Assembly (NCBI GenBank): GCA_902363255.1
Contig: CABIZO010000001.1
Span: forward strand, 558,001-622,000
DNA: 64,000 nucleotides
Direction: 5' to 3'
Source of the DNA: Peptostreptococcaceae bacterium
GTDB taxonomy: Bacteria; Bacillota; Clostridia; Peptostreptococcales; Peptostreptococcaceae
Below, one piece after another: positions 42,260 through 50,526 of the stretch; within the stretch, counting starts at the first letter, position 1; every line of letters begins with the position of its first letter. Both the position numbers and the translations under genes were made by a program. The notes under the pieces are model-generated. The model was given only the letters and a program-made list of their open reading frames with translations. It did not search any database and was not told the DNA's origin.

Positions 42260-43262
42260 TGTAAAAAGTAAAAATTATGCTAATAAAAATAAACAAATAA
42301 TAAGGGAAAAAACAAATTTAAATAAACCGATTATAATTTTGTCTGCATTAATATTAGTATCTTGTGTATTATTTTTATCTCTTGATATAAATGCAGGTAG
42401 TATGGAGTATGCACTATCAAAAAGAATACCAAAATTAATAGCTATAATACTTACAGGTGGATGTATTGGATTCTCAACAATAATATTCCAAACAATAACA
42501 GATAATAGAATATTAACCCCAAGTGTAATGGGGATAGATTCTTTATATGTGGCAGTACAAACAGTAATATTTTTTATATTTGGATCGACAAGTGTATTTG
42601 CGTCAAATCCAAAAGTAAACTTTATAATATGCGTAGTATTTATGGTTATGGGTTCATTAGCTTTATATAAACTAATTTTTAAAAGGGAAAATACAAATAT
42701 AATGTTTGTATTATTAGTAGGAATGATAACAGGGACATTCTTTAAAAGTTTATCTTCATTTATGCAGATGGTAATAGATCCAAATGAATACTTAACACTT
42801 CAATCAAAATTGTTTGCAAGTTTTAATAATGTAAATGTAGATATATTACTTTTAGCAGTAATAGTGATACTTTTAATAGTTCCCTTTGTAGTTGATGATA
42901 TTAAGTTTTTTGATGTAATGAGCTTAGGAAAAGATCAGTCAATAAACTTAGGTGTGGATTACGAAAAAATAATGAGAAAATCATTGGTTATAATATCTAT
43001 ACTAATTGCAATATCAACAGCTTTAGTAGGACCAGTAACTTTCTTAGGATTATTGGTAGCCAATGTTACTAGAGAAATGATGAAAACATATAAGCATAGC
43101 TACTTAATAGCTGTATCAATACTTGTTAGTATATTTTCCTTAGTATTTGGTCAATTGATGATAGAAAGAGTGTTAAACTTAACTACACCAGTAAGCGTAA
43201 TCATAGATATGGTTGGTGGAATTTACTTTATGTATCTACTTTATAAGGAGAGCAGAATATGA
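42249..43262 (+). CDS. yclO: Iron-siderophore ABC transporter permease (YclO-like)
   Basis: A 337-residue FecCD-type permease, second half of the heterodimer. A hydrophilic N-terminal tail of about 25 residues (Lys/Asn rich) precedes the first membrane segment. Typical region KRIPKLIAIILTGGCIGFST near 60 and GPVTFLGLLVANVTRE near 257, the cytoplasmic coupling region for the ATPase. SD AGGAGG lies in the end of the preceding gene; ATGA overlap with the ATPase gene follows. The long polar tail is unusual but small. Confidence 0.9.
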   Translation: MQANVKSKNYANKNKQIIREKTNLNKPIIILSALILVSCVLFLSLDINAGSMEYALSKRIPKLIAIILTGGCIGFSTIIFQTITDNRILTPSVMGIDSLYVAVQTVIFFIFGSTSVFASNPKVNFIICVVFMVMGSLALYKLIFKRENTNIMFVLLVGMITGTFFKSLSSFMQMVIDPNEYLTLQSKLFASFNNVNVDILLLAVIVILLIVPFVVDDIKFFDVMSLGKDQSINLGVDYEKIMRKSLVIISILIAISTALVGPVTFLGLLVANVTREMMKTYKHSYLIAVSILVSIFSLVFGQLMIERVLNLTTPVSVIIDMVGGIYFMYLLYKESRI

Positions 43263-44014
43263 TAGAAGTAAGAAATTTAAGTAAAAAATATAATGATAAA
43301 ACAGTGGTGCATGATGTATCACTTAAAATACAAAAAGGAAAGATAACTTCTTTTATAGGTCCTAATGGAGCTGGGAAAAGTACTGCTCTTTCTATGATAA
43401 CTAGACTTATGAAAAGAGATAATGGACAAGTTTTTATAGAGGGAAAAGAACTAGAAAGCTGGGACAAAAAAGAATTATCTCAAAAAATAGCAATACTAAA
43501 ACAATCTAATAATATAAATATTAGATTAACAATAAGAGAACTAGTAAGCTTTGGGAGATTTCCATATTGTGATGGAAAGCTAAAAGAAGAGGATATCAAG
43601 TATGTTGACGAAGCTATAGAATATATGAGGCTTACTGACATACAGGATAAATATCTAGATGAACTAAGTGGAGGTCAAAGACAAAGGGCTTATATAGCCA
43701 TGGTTATAGCCCAAGGAACAGAATACATATTCCTTGATGAACCACTTAATAACTTAGATATGAATAACTCCGTACAAATGATGAAAGTTCTTAGAAGACT
43801 TTGTGATGATCTTGGCAAAACAATAATACTTGTTATGCATGACATCAACTTCACATCTTGCTACTCAGATTATATAATCTGTTTAAAAAATGGTGTTATA
43901 GCTAAAGAGGGAACTGTAGATGAAATAATAAACAAAGAAACTTTAGAGAATATTTATGAAATGGACTTTAAAGTTGAAGAGATAGATGGTAATAAAATAA
44001 GTATCTATTTCTAA
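43259..44014 (+). CDS. yclP: Iron-siderophore ABC transporter ATPase (YclP-like)
   Basis: A 251-residue ABC ATPase: Walker A GPNGAGKST (33-41), Q-loop ILKQSNN, signature LSGGQRQR near 138, Walker B YIFLDEP near 158 and H-loop VMHDIN near 192. It drives import through the two permeases upstream. Start ATG overlaps the upstream stop (ATGA), so strict coupling. The substrate-binding protein gene follows after a 91-nt gap with a hairpin and a Fur-box-like sequence. Confidence 0.95.
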   Translation: MIEVRNLSKKYNDKTVVHDVSLKIQKGKITSFIGPNGAGKSTALSMITRLMKRDNGQVFIEGKELESWDKKELSQKIAILKQSNNINIRLTIRELVSFGRFPYCDGKLKEEDIKYVDEAIEYMRLTDIQDKYLDELSGGQRQRAYIAMVIAQGTEYIFLDEPLNNLDMNNSVQMMKVLRRLCDDLGKTIILVMHDINFTSCYSDYIICLKNGVIAKEGTVDEIINKETLENIYEMDFKVEEIDGNKISIYF

Positions 44015-44023
44015 TAATGCAAA

Positions 44024-44082
44024 TATACTGGCTTTTTAGTCAGTAAAAAAATATGGATCAAATGAAAATGATTATCTATATT
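44024..44082 (+). promoter_or_regulatory. Hairpin and Fur-box-like site before the binding-protein gene
   Basis: TACTGGCT / AGTCAGTA hairpin (about 44028-44047, no T run) is followed by AAAATGATTATCTATAT (44065-44081), which matches the central part of Fur boxes (AATGATTATC). It may allow extra, iron-controlled transcription of the binding protein. Confidence 0.45.
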
Positions 44083-44105
44083 AATGAAAAAGGAGATGTA
44101 GTAAA

Positions 44106-45062
44106 ATGAATAAAAAAATAGCAGGAATAATCAGTATAATATTAATAGCAATAATAGGTATATTTTCGATAGGAATGAAGAAAGAAAATAATACAGGAGC
44201 AGATAGTGAAACATCATCTACTACTGTATCAATAACAGATGCAAATGGGGAAAAAGTTGAATTAAATAAAAATCCAGAAAGAGTAGTAGTATTTGATTAT
44301 GGTGTAGCTGATATATTAAAGAACTTAGGTGTTGAAATAGTTGGTCTACCTAAAGATGGAAAGTTACCAGAAATATTATCAGTTTATGCAGATGATAAAT
44401 ATACAAATGTAGGGAGCTTAAAAGAAACAGATTTTGAAGCTGTTGAAGCATTAAAGCCAGATTTAATAATAATAGGTGGAAGACAAGCTGAAGATATAGA
44501 TTCATTTAAAGAAATAGCTCCAACAGTATACTTAGCTACAGATGGAGAAAACTATATGAACTCATTCTCAACTGTTTTAACTGATCTTGGAAACTTATTT
44601 GACAAGCAAGAAGAAGCTGCATCAGCTTTAGAACAAATAGAAACTAAAGTAGCAGATTTAAACAAAACAATAACTGAAAAAGGATTATCTGCATCAGTTG
44701 TAATGGCAAATGAAGGTGGAATAAGCTTATTCTCACAAGCTTCAAGATATGGAATAATATATAGTGACTTAGGATTTAAACAAATAGATGAAAACATAGA
44801 AGAATCTACTCATGGACAACAAATAACATTTGAATATTTCTTAGAAAATAAATCAGACTATCTATTTGTTGTAGATAGAGGAGCAGTTACTGGTAAAGGT
44901 GAAGCAGCTCAAACATTATTTGATAATGAAATAATGAATAAAACAGATGTTGCAAAAAATGGTAACGTAGTTTACTTAGACTCATCAGTTTGGTATACAA
45001 TGACTGGCGGTATAGAATCAACAAATATAATGATTGACGAAATAGCAGATGCTATAAAATAA
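44106..45062 (+). CDS. yclQ: Iron-siderophore substrate-binding protein (YclQ/FatB-like), no lipobox Cys
   Basis: A 318-residue class III periplasmic-binding-type protein: PERVVVFDYGVADILKNLGVEIVGLP near 57 and ALKPDLIIIGGRQAEDIDSFKEIAPTVYL near 117, then a helical backbone and a C-terminal lobe (WYTMTGGIESTNIMIDEI). It should capture the ferric siderophore outside the cell. The N-terminus (residues 5-22) is a hydrophobic signal, but the usual lipobox Cys is absent: the junction reads SIGMKKENN where a Cys is expected after Gly. It may stay anchored as an uncleaved signal or be released. SD AAGGAGATG. Last gene of the operon. Confidence 0.88.
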   Translation: MNKKIAGIISIILIAIIGIFSIGMKKENNTGADSETSSTTVSITDANGEKVELNKNPERVVVFDYGVADILKNLGVEIVGLPKDGKLPEILSVYADDKYTNVGSLKETDFEAVEALKPDLIIIGGRQAEDIDSFKEIAPTVYLATDGENYMNSFSTVLTDLGNLFDKQEEAASALEQIETKVADLNKTITEKGLSASVVMANEGGISLFSQASRYGIIYSDLGFKQIDENIEESTHGQQITFEYFLENKSDYLFVVDRGAVTGKGEAAQTLFDNEIMNKTDVAKNGNVVYLDSSVWYTMTGGIESTNIMIDEIADAIK

Positions 45063-45110
45063 TATACAAATATATCAATAAAGTAAAATTATAATGCAAA
45101 TAAATTTTAA

Positions 45111-45150
45111 AAATACTATGGAATTTAATTAAATTTCATAGTATTTTTGT
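45111..45150 (+). terminator. Intrinsic terminator of the iron operon
   Basis: AAATACTATGGAATTT / AAATTTCATAGTATTT (one mismatch), then T. Confidence 0.83.
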
Positions 45151-45261
45151 TATCTACACATATTAAAAATTTATGTTATTTAGTGTTTATATGATATAAT
45201 CTTTCATACTGAGTATAGATTATAAATAGAATTATGATATAGAGGTGAACAAATAATAGAT

Positions 45262-45987
45262 ATGAAGAAAAAAATTATAACTATTATAAGTGCTATTGCA
45301 GGAATAATCATTCTTGGAATGGGAATATGGGTATTAAAATCTTATGAACCAAATGTATTAGCGAAAGAATCATTAATAAGTGATAATAAAATTGAGGTCA
45401 AAAATGATGATTTTATATCATTTACACCAAAAGAACAAAAAGTGAGTAAGGGATTTGTATTTTATCCTGGGGCAGGAGTAAAACCAGAAGCATATGCACC
45501 TGTATGTAGAGAAATTGCTTTACAAGGTTATGAAGTTATAATAGCTAAGATGCCTTTAAATTTAGCAGTATTATCACCAAATGCAGCAGATGAAATAATA
45601 TCAGTTTATGATGATATAGACGCATGGGTAATAGGAGGTCATTCACTTGGTGGTGTTATGGCTTCAAAATATGCTAGTACACATGATAATATTAAGGGAG
45701 TAGTATTTTATGCTTCTTATCCAAGCGGAGATGAATTAAAAAAGTCAGGTTTAGAAGTAATATCACTTTATGGTAATAAAGATGGTGTAGTAAATCAAGA
45801 TAACTTATTTAATTCAAGGGATAATCTTCCTAAAGATACAGAATTTGTTGAAATAGATGGGGGTAACCATAGTCAGTTTGGAGACTATGGATTACAAGAA
45901 GGTGACAATAAAGCAACAATAGACGAGGAGAAACAACTAAGTCTTACTGTGGAATATACTGTTGGACTATTGAATAAAGTTAAATAA
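45262..45987 (+). CDS. Membrane-anchored alpha/beta hydrolase
   Basis: A 241-residue alpha/beta hydrolase with an N-terminal membrane segment (about 5-25), so probably facing outward. Oxyanion region GFVFYPGAGVKPEAYAP near 69; nucleophile Ser in GGHSLGGVMA near 128; acid Asp in YGNKDGVV near 172; His in DGGNHSQFGDYG near 204. Similar to the small dienelactone-hydrolase-like group found in Firmicutes; substrate unknown. The ATG at 45262 is 14 nt from AGAGGTG, a little far, but no better start exists. Monocistronic; an ester-siderophore role next to the iron operon is only a thought. Confidence 0.78.
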   Translation: MKKKIITIISAIAGIIILGMGIWVLKSYEPNVLAKESLISDNKIEVKNDDFISFTPKEQKVSKGFVFYPGAGVKPEAYAPVCREIALQGYEVIIAKMPLNLAVLSPNAADEIISVYDDIDAWVIGGHSLGGVMASKYASTHDNIKGVVFYASYPSGDELKKSGLEVISLYGNKDGVVNQDNLFNSRDNLPKDTEFVEIDGGNHSQFGDYGLQEGDNKATIDEEKQLSLTVEYTVGLLNKVK

Positions 45988-45998
45988 TAAAATTTAAA

Positions 45999-46064
45999 CC
46001 TTATTATAGAAAAAAGAGGGTATATTGATACAATTCTAAAATATCTATAATAAGGATTTTTTTT
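45999..46064 (+). terminator. Terminator-like long-loop hairpin
   Basis: CCTTATTATAGA pairs with TCTATAATAAGG across a 33-nt loop, followed by nine T with one A. Confidence 0.65.
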
Positions 46065-46138
46065 ATTGAAAATATTACTTAGAAAAATAGGCAAAATAAT
46101 AAGAGAATATATTTTAAATATAATGTGAGGTGTAAATT

Positions 46139-47548
46139 ATGGAAAATATATTAAGATATTATTTAATGCCCCATCCACCTTTGATAATTCCATCTGTAGG
46201 CAAGGGGCAAGAAAGTGTAATACAAAATACCATTGATGCTTGTAATCAAATTGGAGAAGAAATAAGTAGTTTAAAACCAGAGACTATAGTAATTATAACT
46301 CCTCATGGAACCATGTTTTCAGATGCTGTTGCAATTTCTAATGAGGAACATATTAAGGGGGACTTTAGTCAATTTAGAGATTTTGAGACCTATATAGAAG
46401 GGAGAATAGACAAGGAGTTTAATGAAGAGCTAATTGAAATTTGTAAAAAAGATAATATACCGGCAGCAGGAATAGACTCAGAGATTTTAAGTAAATTTAA
46501 TAGAGAATATGAGCTGGATCATGGGGCTATGATACCTATGTATTTTATAAATAAATATTATAAAAATTACAAAATAGTTCACGTTACATATGCAGCTCTG
46601 AGCGATATTGAATTATATAAGTTTGGAATGGCAATCAAAAAAAGTGCTGAAAAATTAAATAAAAAGATAGTGCTTATAGCAAGTGGAGACTTATCTCATA
46701 GATTAAGTGAAGATGGGCCTTATGAATATTCATCAGAAGGCTCAAAATTTGATAAGTTATTATTAGATAATTTAGAAAAAGGCGATGTATTAGGCGTATT
46801 TAATATGGATAAATACATGGTAGAGTGCGCTGGAGAATGTGGCTTGAGATCTGTATTTATAATGCTTGGAGCTATGGAAGGAGAAGAGGTTAAAGGAAAA
46901 TTACTATCGTATGAAGGACCTTTTGGTGTGGGATATGGAGTGATGGCTTTTAATAATGAAATAAAAAAACATAGTAATTTAGAAGAATTAATTAAAATGA
47001 AAAATCAATTATATAACAAAAAAATTTCTAATAATAATTTATATGTAAAGTTAGCTAGAGAAAGCTTGAATCATTATTATACTTATGGTCATCTTATGGC
47101 GAAACCAGGTGATTTACCTCACGAACTTAGTAAAGAAATGGGAGGCGTATTTGTATCACTTAAAAAGTTTGGTAAATTAAGAGGATGTATTGGAACTTTC
47201 TTACCAACCACAGATTCTATAGCAGAATAAATAATAAGGAATTCAGTAGAAGCTGCTATACATGACCCAAGATTCCCACGAGTTTCAGAAGATGAATTAT
47301 TTGATATAGATATATCAGTGGATGTACTCAGCAGACCTCATAAATCTACGAAAGAAGAACTAGATCCAAAAAAATATGGAGTTCTAGTAATCCAAGGTCA
47401 TAAAAGAGGACTTTTACTTCCAGACTTAGAAGGAGTAGATACTGTAGATTATCAACTTCAAATAGCTTGTGAAAAAGCCAATATAGACCCACAAGAAGAA
47501 TATGAAATAGAAAGATTCAAGGTGACAAGATACAAAGAAGGTGAATAG
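46139..47548 (+). pseudogene. AmmeMemo protein (MEMO + AMMECR1) interrupted by an in-frame stop
   Basis: MEMO domain (about 1-265; MPHPPLIIPSVGKGQE, ITPHGTMFSDAV, YELDHGAMIPM, LIASGDLSHRL) followed by an AMMECR1 domain (about 285-470) in one frame. A TAA at 47228-47230 cuts the frame after SIAE. The same frame then continues without a break (IIRNSVEAAIHDPRFPRV, then the C-terminal YGVLVIQGHKRGLLLPDLEG) to the TAG at 47546. Wild type was probably GAA at this codon. The truncated 363-residue product would keep MEMO but lose two thirds of AMMECR1. The radical-SAM partner follows at once. The AmmeMemoRadiSam system is conserved but its chemistry is unclear. Confidence 0.85.
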
Positions 47549-48535
47549 ATGGAAGAAAAGCTAAGATTTTATAAAGATGAAGGTAATTATATAAAATGTT
47601 ATCTTTGTCGTCATAATTGTAGTTTAAGTGAAGGCAAATTTGGAGTTTGCAAACTTAGAACAGTAAAAAACAATATACCTATTGTTATAAATTATGGAGA
47701 ACTAACATCTGCAAATGTGGATCCTATAGAAAAAAAGCCTTTATATCATTTTAAGCCAGGAAAAGATATTTTATCTGTAGGTACTTTTGGATGTAATATG
47801 AGTTGTAGCTTTTGTCAAAACCATGAAATATCGCAAAGTAAGCCACCAACAGAATTTATTGATATAGATAAACTAATAAGCTTAATAATAAATATACCTA
47901 ATAATGCTGGTATAGCATTTACTTATAACGAACCATTTATGTGGTATGAATATATTTTTGATGTAGCTAAAAAAATAAAAGAATATGATAAAAATATTAG
48001 TATAGTTTTAGTTAGTAATGGCTTTGTAAATAAGGAGCCATTGGAACAAATTTTACCTTATATTGATGCTATGAATATAGACTTAAAAGGATTTACAAAA
48101 AAATACTATAATAAAATTTGTGGTGCGAGTATAGAGCCAGTCTTAGAAACTATAAAAATAGCTAGTAAACATACTCATGTAGAAATAACAACTCTTATGG
48201 TTAATAACGAAAATGATTCAGTAGAAGAAATAGTAGCAATTGCAGAATTTTTAGCGAACATAGATAAGAATATCCCTCTTCATTTAAGCAGATATTTTCC
48301 TAAATATAAAATGAAAAATCCTCCAACATTAGTAGAAAATATAATGAGGGCCAAAGAAGAAGCACAAAAATATTTAAATTATGTATATGTAGGGAATGTA
48401 GCTGGTGTTGATAATAATACTTATTGTCCAAACTGCGGATATAACCTTATAACTAGAGATATTTATTCAATTAATCCTAATATTCGTGGTGATAAATGTC
48501 CTAATTGTAAAGAATATATAAATATAATATTTTAG
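47549..48535 (+). CDS. amrS: AmmeMemoRadiSam system radical SAM enzyme
   Basis: A 328-residue radical SAM protein of the PflA-like group. The [4Fe-4S]/SAM motif is GCNMSCSFCQNHE (CxxxCxxC), with an N-terminal Cys cluster CYLCRHNCSLSEGKFGVC at residues 19-36. SAM-binding features include FTYNEPFMWYEYI. The C-terminus has a zinc-ribbon-like CPNCGYN ... CPNCKEY. It begins directly after the stop of the AmmeMemo gene (no spacer), so they are coupled. Reaction unknown; it modifies or activates a partner, probably the MEMO/AMMECR1 protein. Confidence 0.9.
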   Translation: MEEKLRFYKDEGNYIKCYLCRHNCSLSEGKFGVCKLRTVKNNIPIVINYGELTSANVDPIEKKPLYHFKPGKDILSVGTFGCNMSCSFCQNHEISQSKPPTEFIDIDKLISLIINIPNNAGIAFTYNEPFMWYEYIFDVAKKIKEYDKNISIVLVSNGFVNKEPLEQILPYIDAMNIDLKGFTKKYYNKICGASIEPVLETIKIASKHTHVEITTLMVNNENDSVEEIVAIAEFLANIDKNIPLHLSRYFPKYKMKNPPTLVENIMRAKEEAQKYLNYVYVGNVAGVDNNTYCPNCGYNLITRDIYSINPNIRGDKCPNCKEYINIIF

Positions 48536-48536
48536 G

Positions 48537-48581
48537 AATAAGTCCTCTTTTTAAACATTAAAAAAGAGGACTTATTTTAAT
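48537..48581 (+). terminator. Intrinsic terminator
   Basis: AATAAGTCCTCTTTTT / AAAAAGAGGACTTATT, then T run. Confidence 0.87.
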
Positions 48582-48718
48582 GGAATCATGATAAAAAAAT
48601 TATATATCATAATGAAATTTCGTAGGCAGAAGTATTTGAATATAACTTAAAATATAATATAATTAAAAGGAATATACTTAAAATTAAGCAAAATATATTA
48701 TAAATTTGGGAGACGAGG

Positions 48719-49390
48719 ATGAAAATTACAATTAAAGATGTAGCAAAAGAGGCTAATGTTGCTGTCTCTACAGTGTCCAGGGTACTTTCAAATAGTAGTA
48801 AAATTAGCGAGAAAACGAAAAAGAAAGTTTTGGAGGCTGTAAAGAAATTAAATTATGTGCCAAATGAAATGGCTAGAGGATTGGCAAATAAAAAAACTAA
48901 TATATTAGCAGTAGTTGTTCCACAATGGATTTGTGACTCTTTTTACCATCCTTTCTTTTTTCAAGTTTTTAGAGGTATAAGTAATTATGCCAAAGATAGG
49001 GATTATTTTATCATGTATGCTTTTAAAGAAAACGATGACACATGGATTAATAGATTTATACAAAGTAATTTCGTTGAAGGAATTTTATTATTTCATGATG
49101 AAGAGGATAAAATTACTACCCGATTTTTAAAAGATATAGAATTTCCATTTGTATCAGTAAGTTTACCTAAGAATCTAGAAGAGGCTCTATTTTTCGAAGG
49201 AGATGAGGAAAAGTCTATACATGAGGCTAATGGAAAATATTTAGGTCAATATGTAGCTAAAATAATGATGGATAAATTGGAAAGTAAAGAACCTGGTGAA
49301 AAATATTATATGATAAATACTAAGTTAATTGAAAAAGAATCCTTAGTAGAGAAAATGAAAAGTCAAGTCTTATACAATAGAAATATTTAA
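48719..49390 (+). CDS. LacI-family regulator with shortened ligand domain
   Basis: A 223-residue LacI/GalR-type protein. The DNA-binding headpiece is complete: ITIKDVAKEANVAVSTVSRVLSN (3-25) and the hinge YVPNEMARGLANKKTN. The ligand domain starts normally (ILAVVVPQ, about 60) but only about 160 residues follow, against about 275 in the family. The C-terminal end YVAKIMMDKLESKEPGEKYY is the usual last helix region, so an internal block of roughly 110 residues (from about FVSVSLP onward) is missing or replaced. It may bind DNA without effector control, or be decaying. The ROK kinase gene begins 36 nt later, suggesting sugar regulation. Confidence 0.75.
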   Translation: MKITIKDVAKEANVAVSTVSRVLSNSSKISEKTKKKVLEAVKKLNYVPNEMARGLANKKTNILAVVVPQWICDSFYHPFFFQVFRGISNYAKDRDYFIMYAFKENDDTWINRFIQSNFVEGILLFHDEEDKITTRFLKDIEFPFVSVSLPKNLEEALFFEGDEEKSIHEANGKYLGQYVAKIMMDKLESKEPGEKYYMINTKLIEKESLVEKMKSQVLYNRNI

Positions 49391-49426
49391 AATTAATAAA
49401 TATATATATCAAATAGGAGGATTATT

Positions 49427-50368
49427 ATGAAGAAGTATTTGTTAGGAATTGATATAGGTGGAACAACAGTAAAACTTGGTTTATTCAATAATGAAGGGGA
49501 ATTATTGTATAAGTGGGAAATTGAAACTAGAAAAATTGAAAATGGGAAATATATTTTATCTGATATTACAGATTCAATAAATAGTATTTTAGAAGAAAGA
49601 AATATACCTAAAGAAGAAATAGTAGGCGCAGGAGTTGGTGTACCAGGGCCAGTGAAAGATGATGGAACTGTATTAGGTTGTGTAAACTTAGGTTGGCCTG
49701 TATTCAATGTATCACAAGCATTGGAAGAATTACTAAATATACCTATAAAAGTAGCTAATGATGCTAATATTGCTGCACTTGGTGAAATGTATAAAGGTGG
49801 AGGAAAAGGTTACGAAGATATGATAATGGTTACTCTAGGTACTGGAGTAGGTGGCGGAGTTATAATAAAGGGGCAGGTTATAGCTGGAGTTACTGGTGCA
49901 GGTGGAGAAATTGGTCATATGAATGTAAATCCGCATGAAAAAACAAGTTGTAACTGTGGTAGAAAAGGATGTTTAGAGCAATATACATCAGCTACGGGAA
50001 TAGTAAGGCTAGCTAAGGAAATTTTAGAAAAAGAAAGCTGTGACTCAAAGTTAAGAAGTATTGAAAATATAACAGCTAAAGATGTATTTGATTTAGCTAA
50101 AGAACAAGATGAATTATCTAAAAAAGTTATAGAAAAATTTAGCTCTATTTTAGGACGTGCTTTATCAAATATAGCTTGTATCTGCAATCCAGATGTTTTT
50201 GTAATTGGTGGAGGAGTTTCAAAAGCAGGAGAAATGCTATTGAATAGTATAAAAGAATCTTATTTAGAAAATGCACTTTATGCAACTACTGGTACAGAGT
50301 TTAAATTAGCTACATTAGGAAATGATGCAGGAATATTTGGAGGAGCAAAATTAGCTAAAGAAATTTAA
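49427..50368 (+). CDS. glcK: ROK family glucokinase
   Basis: A 313-residue sugar kinase that phosphorylates glucose with ATP. ROK marks: ATP loop LGIDIGGTTVKLGLF (5-19), VGVPGPV near 68, NDANIAALGEMYKGGGKGYEDMI in parts near 105-127, TLGTGVGGGVI near 135, sugar-site GEIGHM, and the zinc motif CNCGRKGCLEQY near 177-188. It can use glucose released by the beta-glucosidases of this window. SD AGGAGG. Co-transcribed with the LacI-type gene upstream; terminator after. Confidence 0.92.
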   Translation: MKKYLLGIDIGGTTVKLGLFNNEGELLYKWEIETRKIENGKYILSDITDSINSILEERNIPKEEIVGAGVGVPGPVKDDGTVLGCVNLGWPVFNVSQALEELLNIPIKVANDANIAALGEMYKGGGKGYEDMIMVTLGTGVGGGVIIKGQVIAGVTGAGGEIGHMNVNPHEKTSCNCGRKGCLEQYTSATGIVRLAKEILEKESCDSKLRSIENITAKDVFDLAKEQDELSKKVIEKFSSILGRALSNIACICNPDVFVIGGGVSKAGEMLLNSIKESYLENALYATTGTEFKLATLGNDAGIFGGAKLAKEI

Positions 50369-50372
50369 TAAA

Positions 50373-50418
50373 TAAAAAATTAGTATGTGAAAAATAAAAC
50401 GCATACTAATTTTTTTAT
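50373..50418 (+). terminator. Intrinsic terminator
   Basis: AAAAAATTAGTATG / CATACTAATTTTTT with an A-rich loop. Confidence 0.83.
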
Positions 50419-50526
50419 TTTACAAAGTTAATATTAACAAATTTCAAAATATATACATTTTAACTTTTAAATTGCTAAAAATATAAATGATTATTTATTT
50501 AATAAAAAATGAAGAGAGGTTAACCT

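Noticed and set aside
47318..47548. A separate 76-codon gene after the AmmeMemo stop
   Set aside because: It is in the same frame as the upstream part, continues the AMMECR1 domain, and its ATG has no SD; it is the tail of an interrupted gene.
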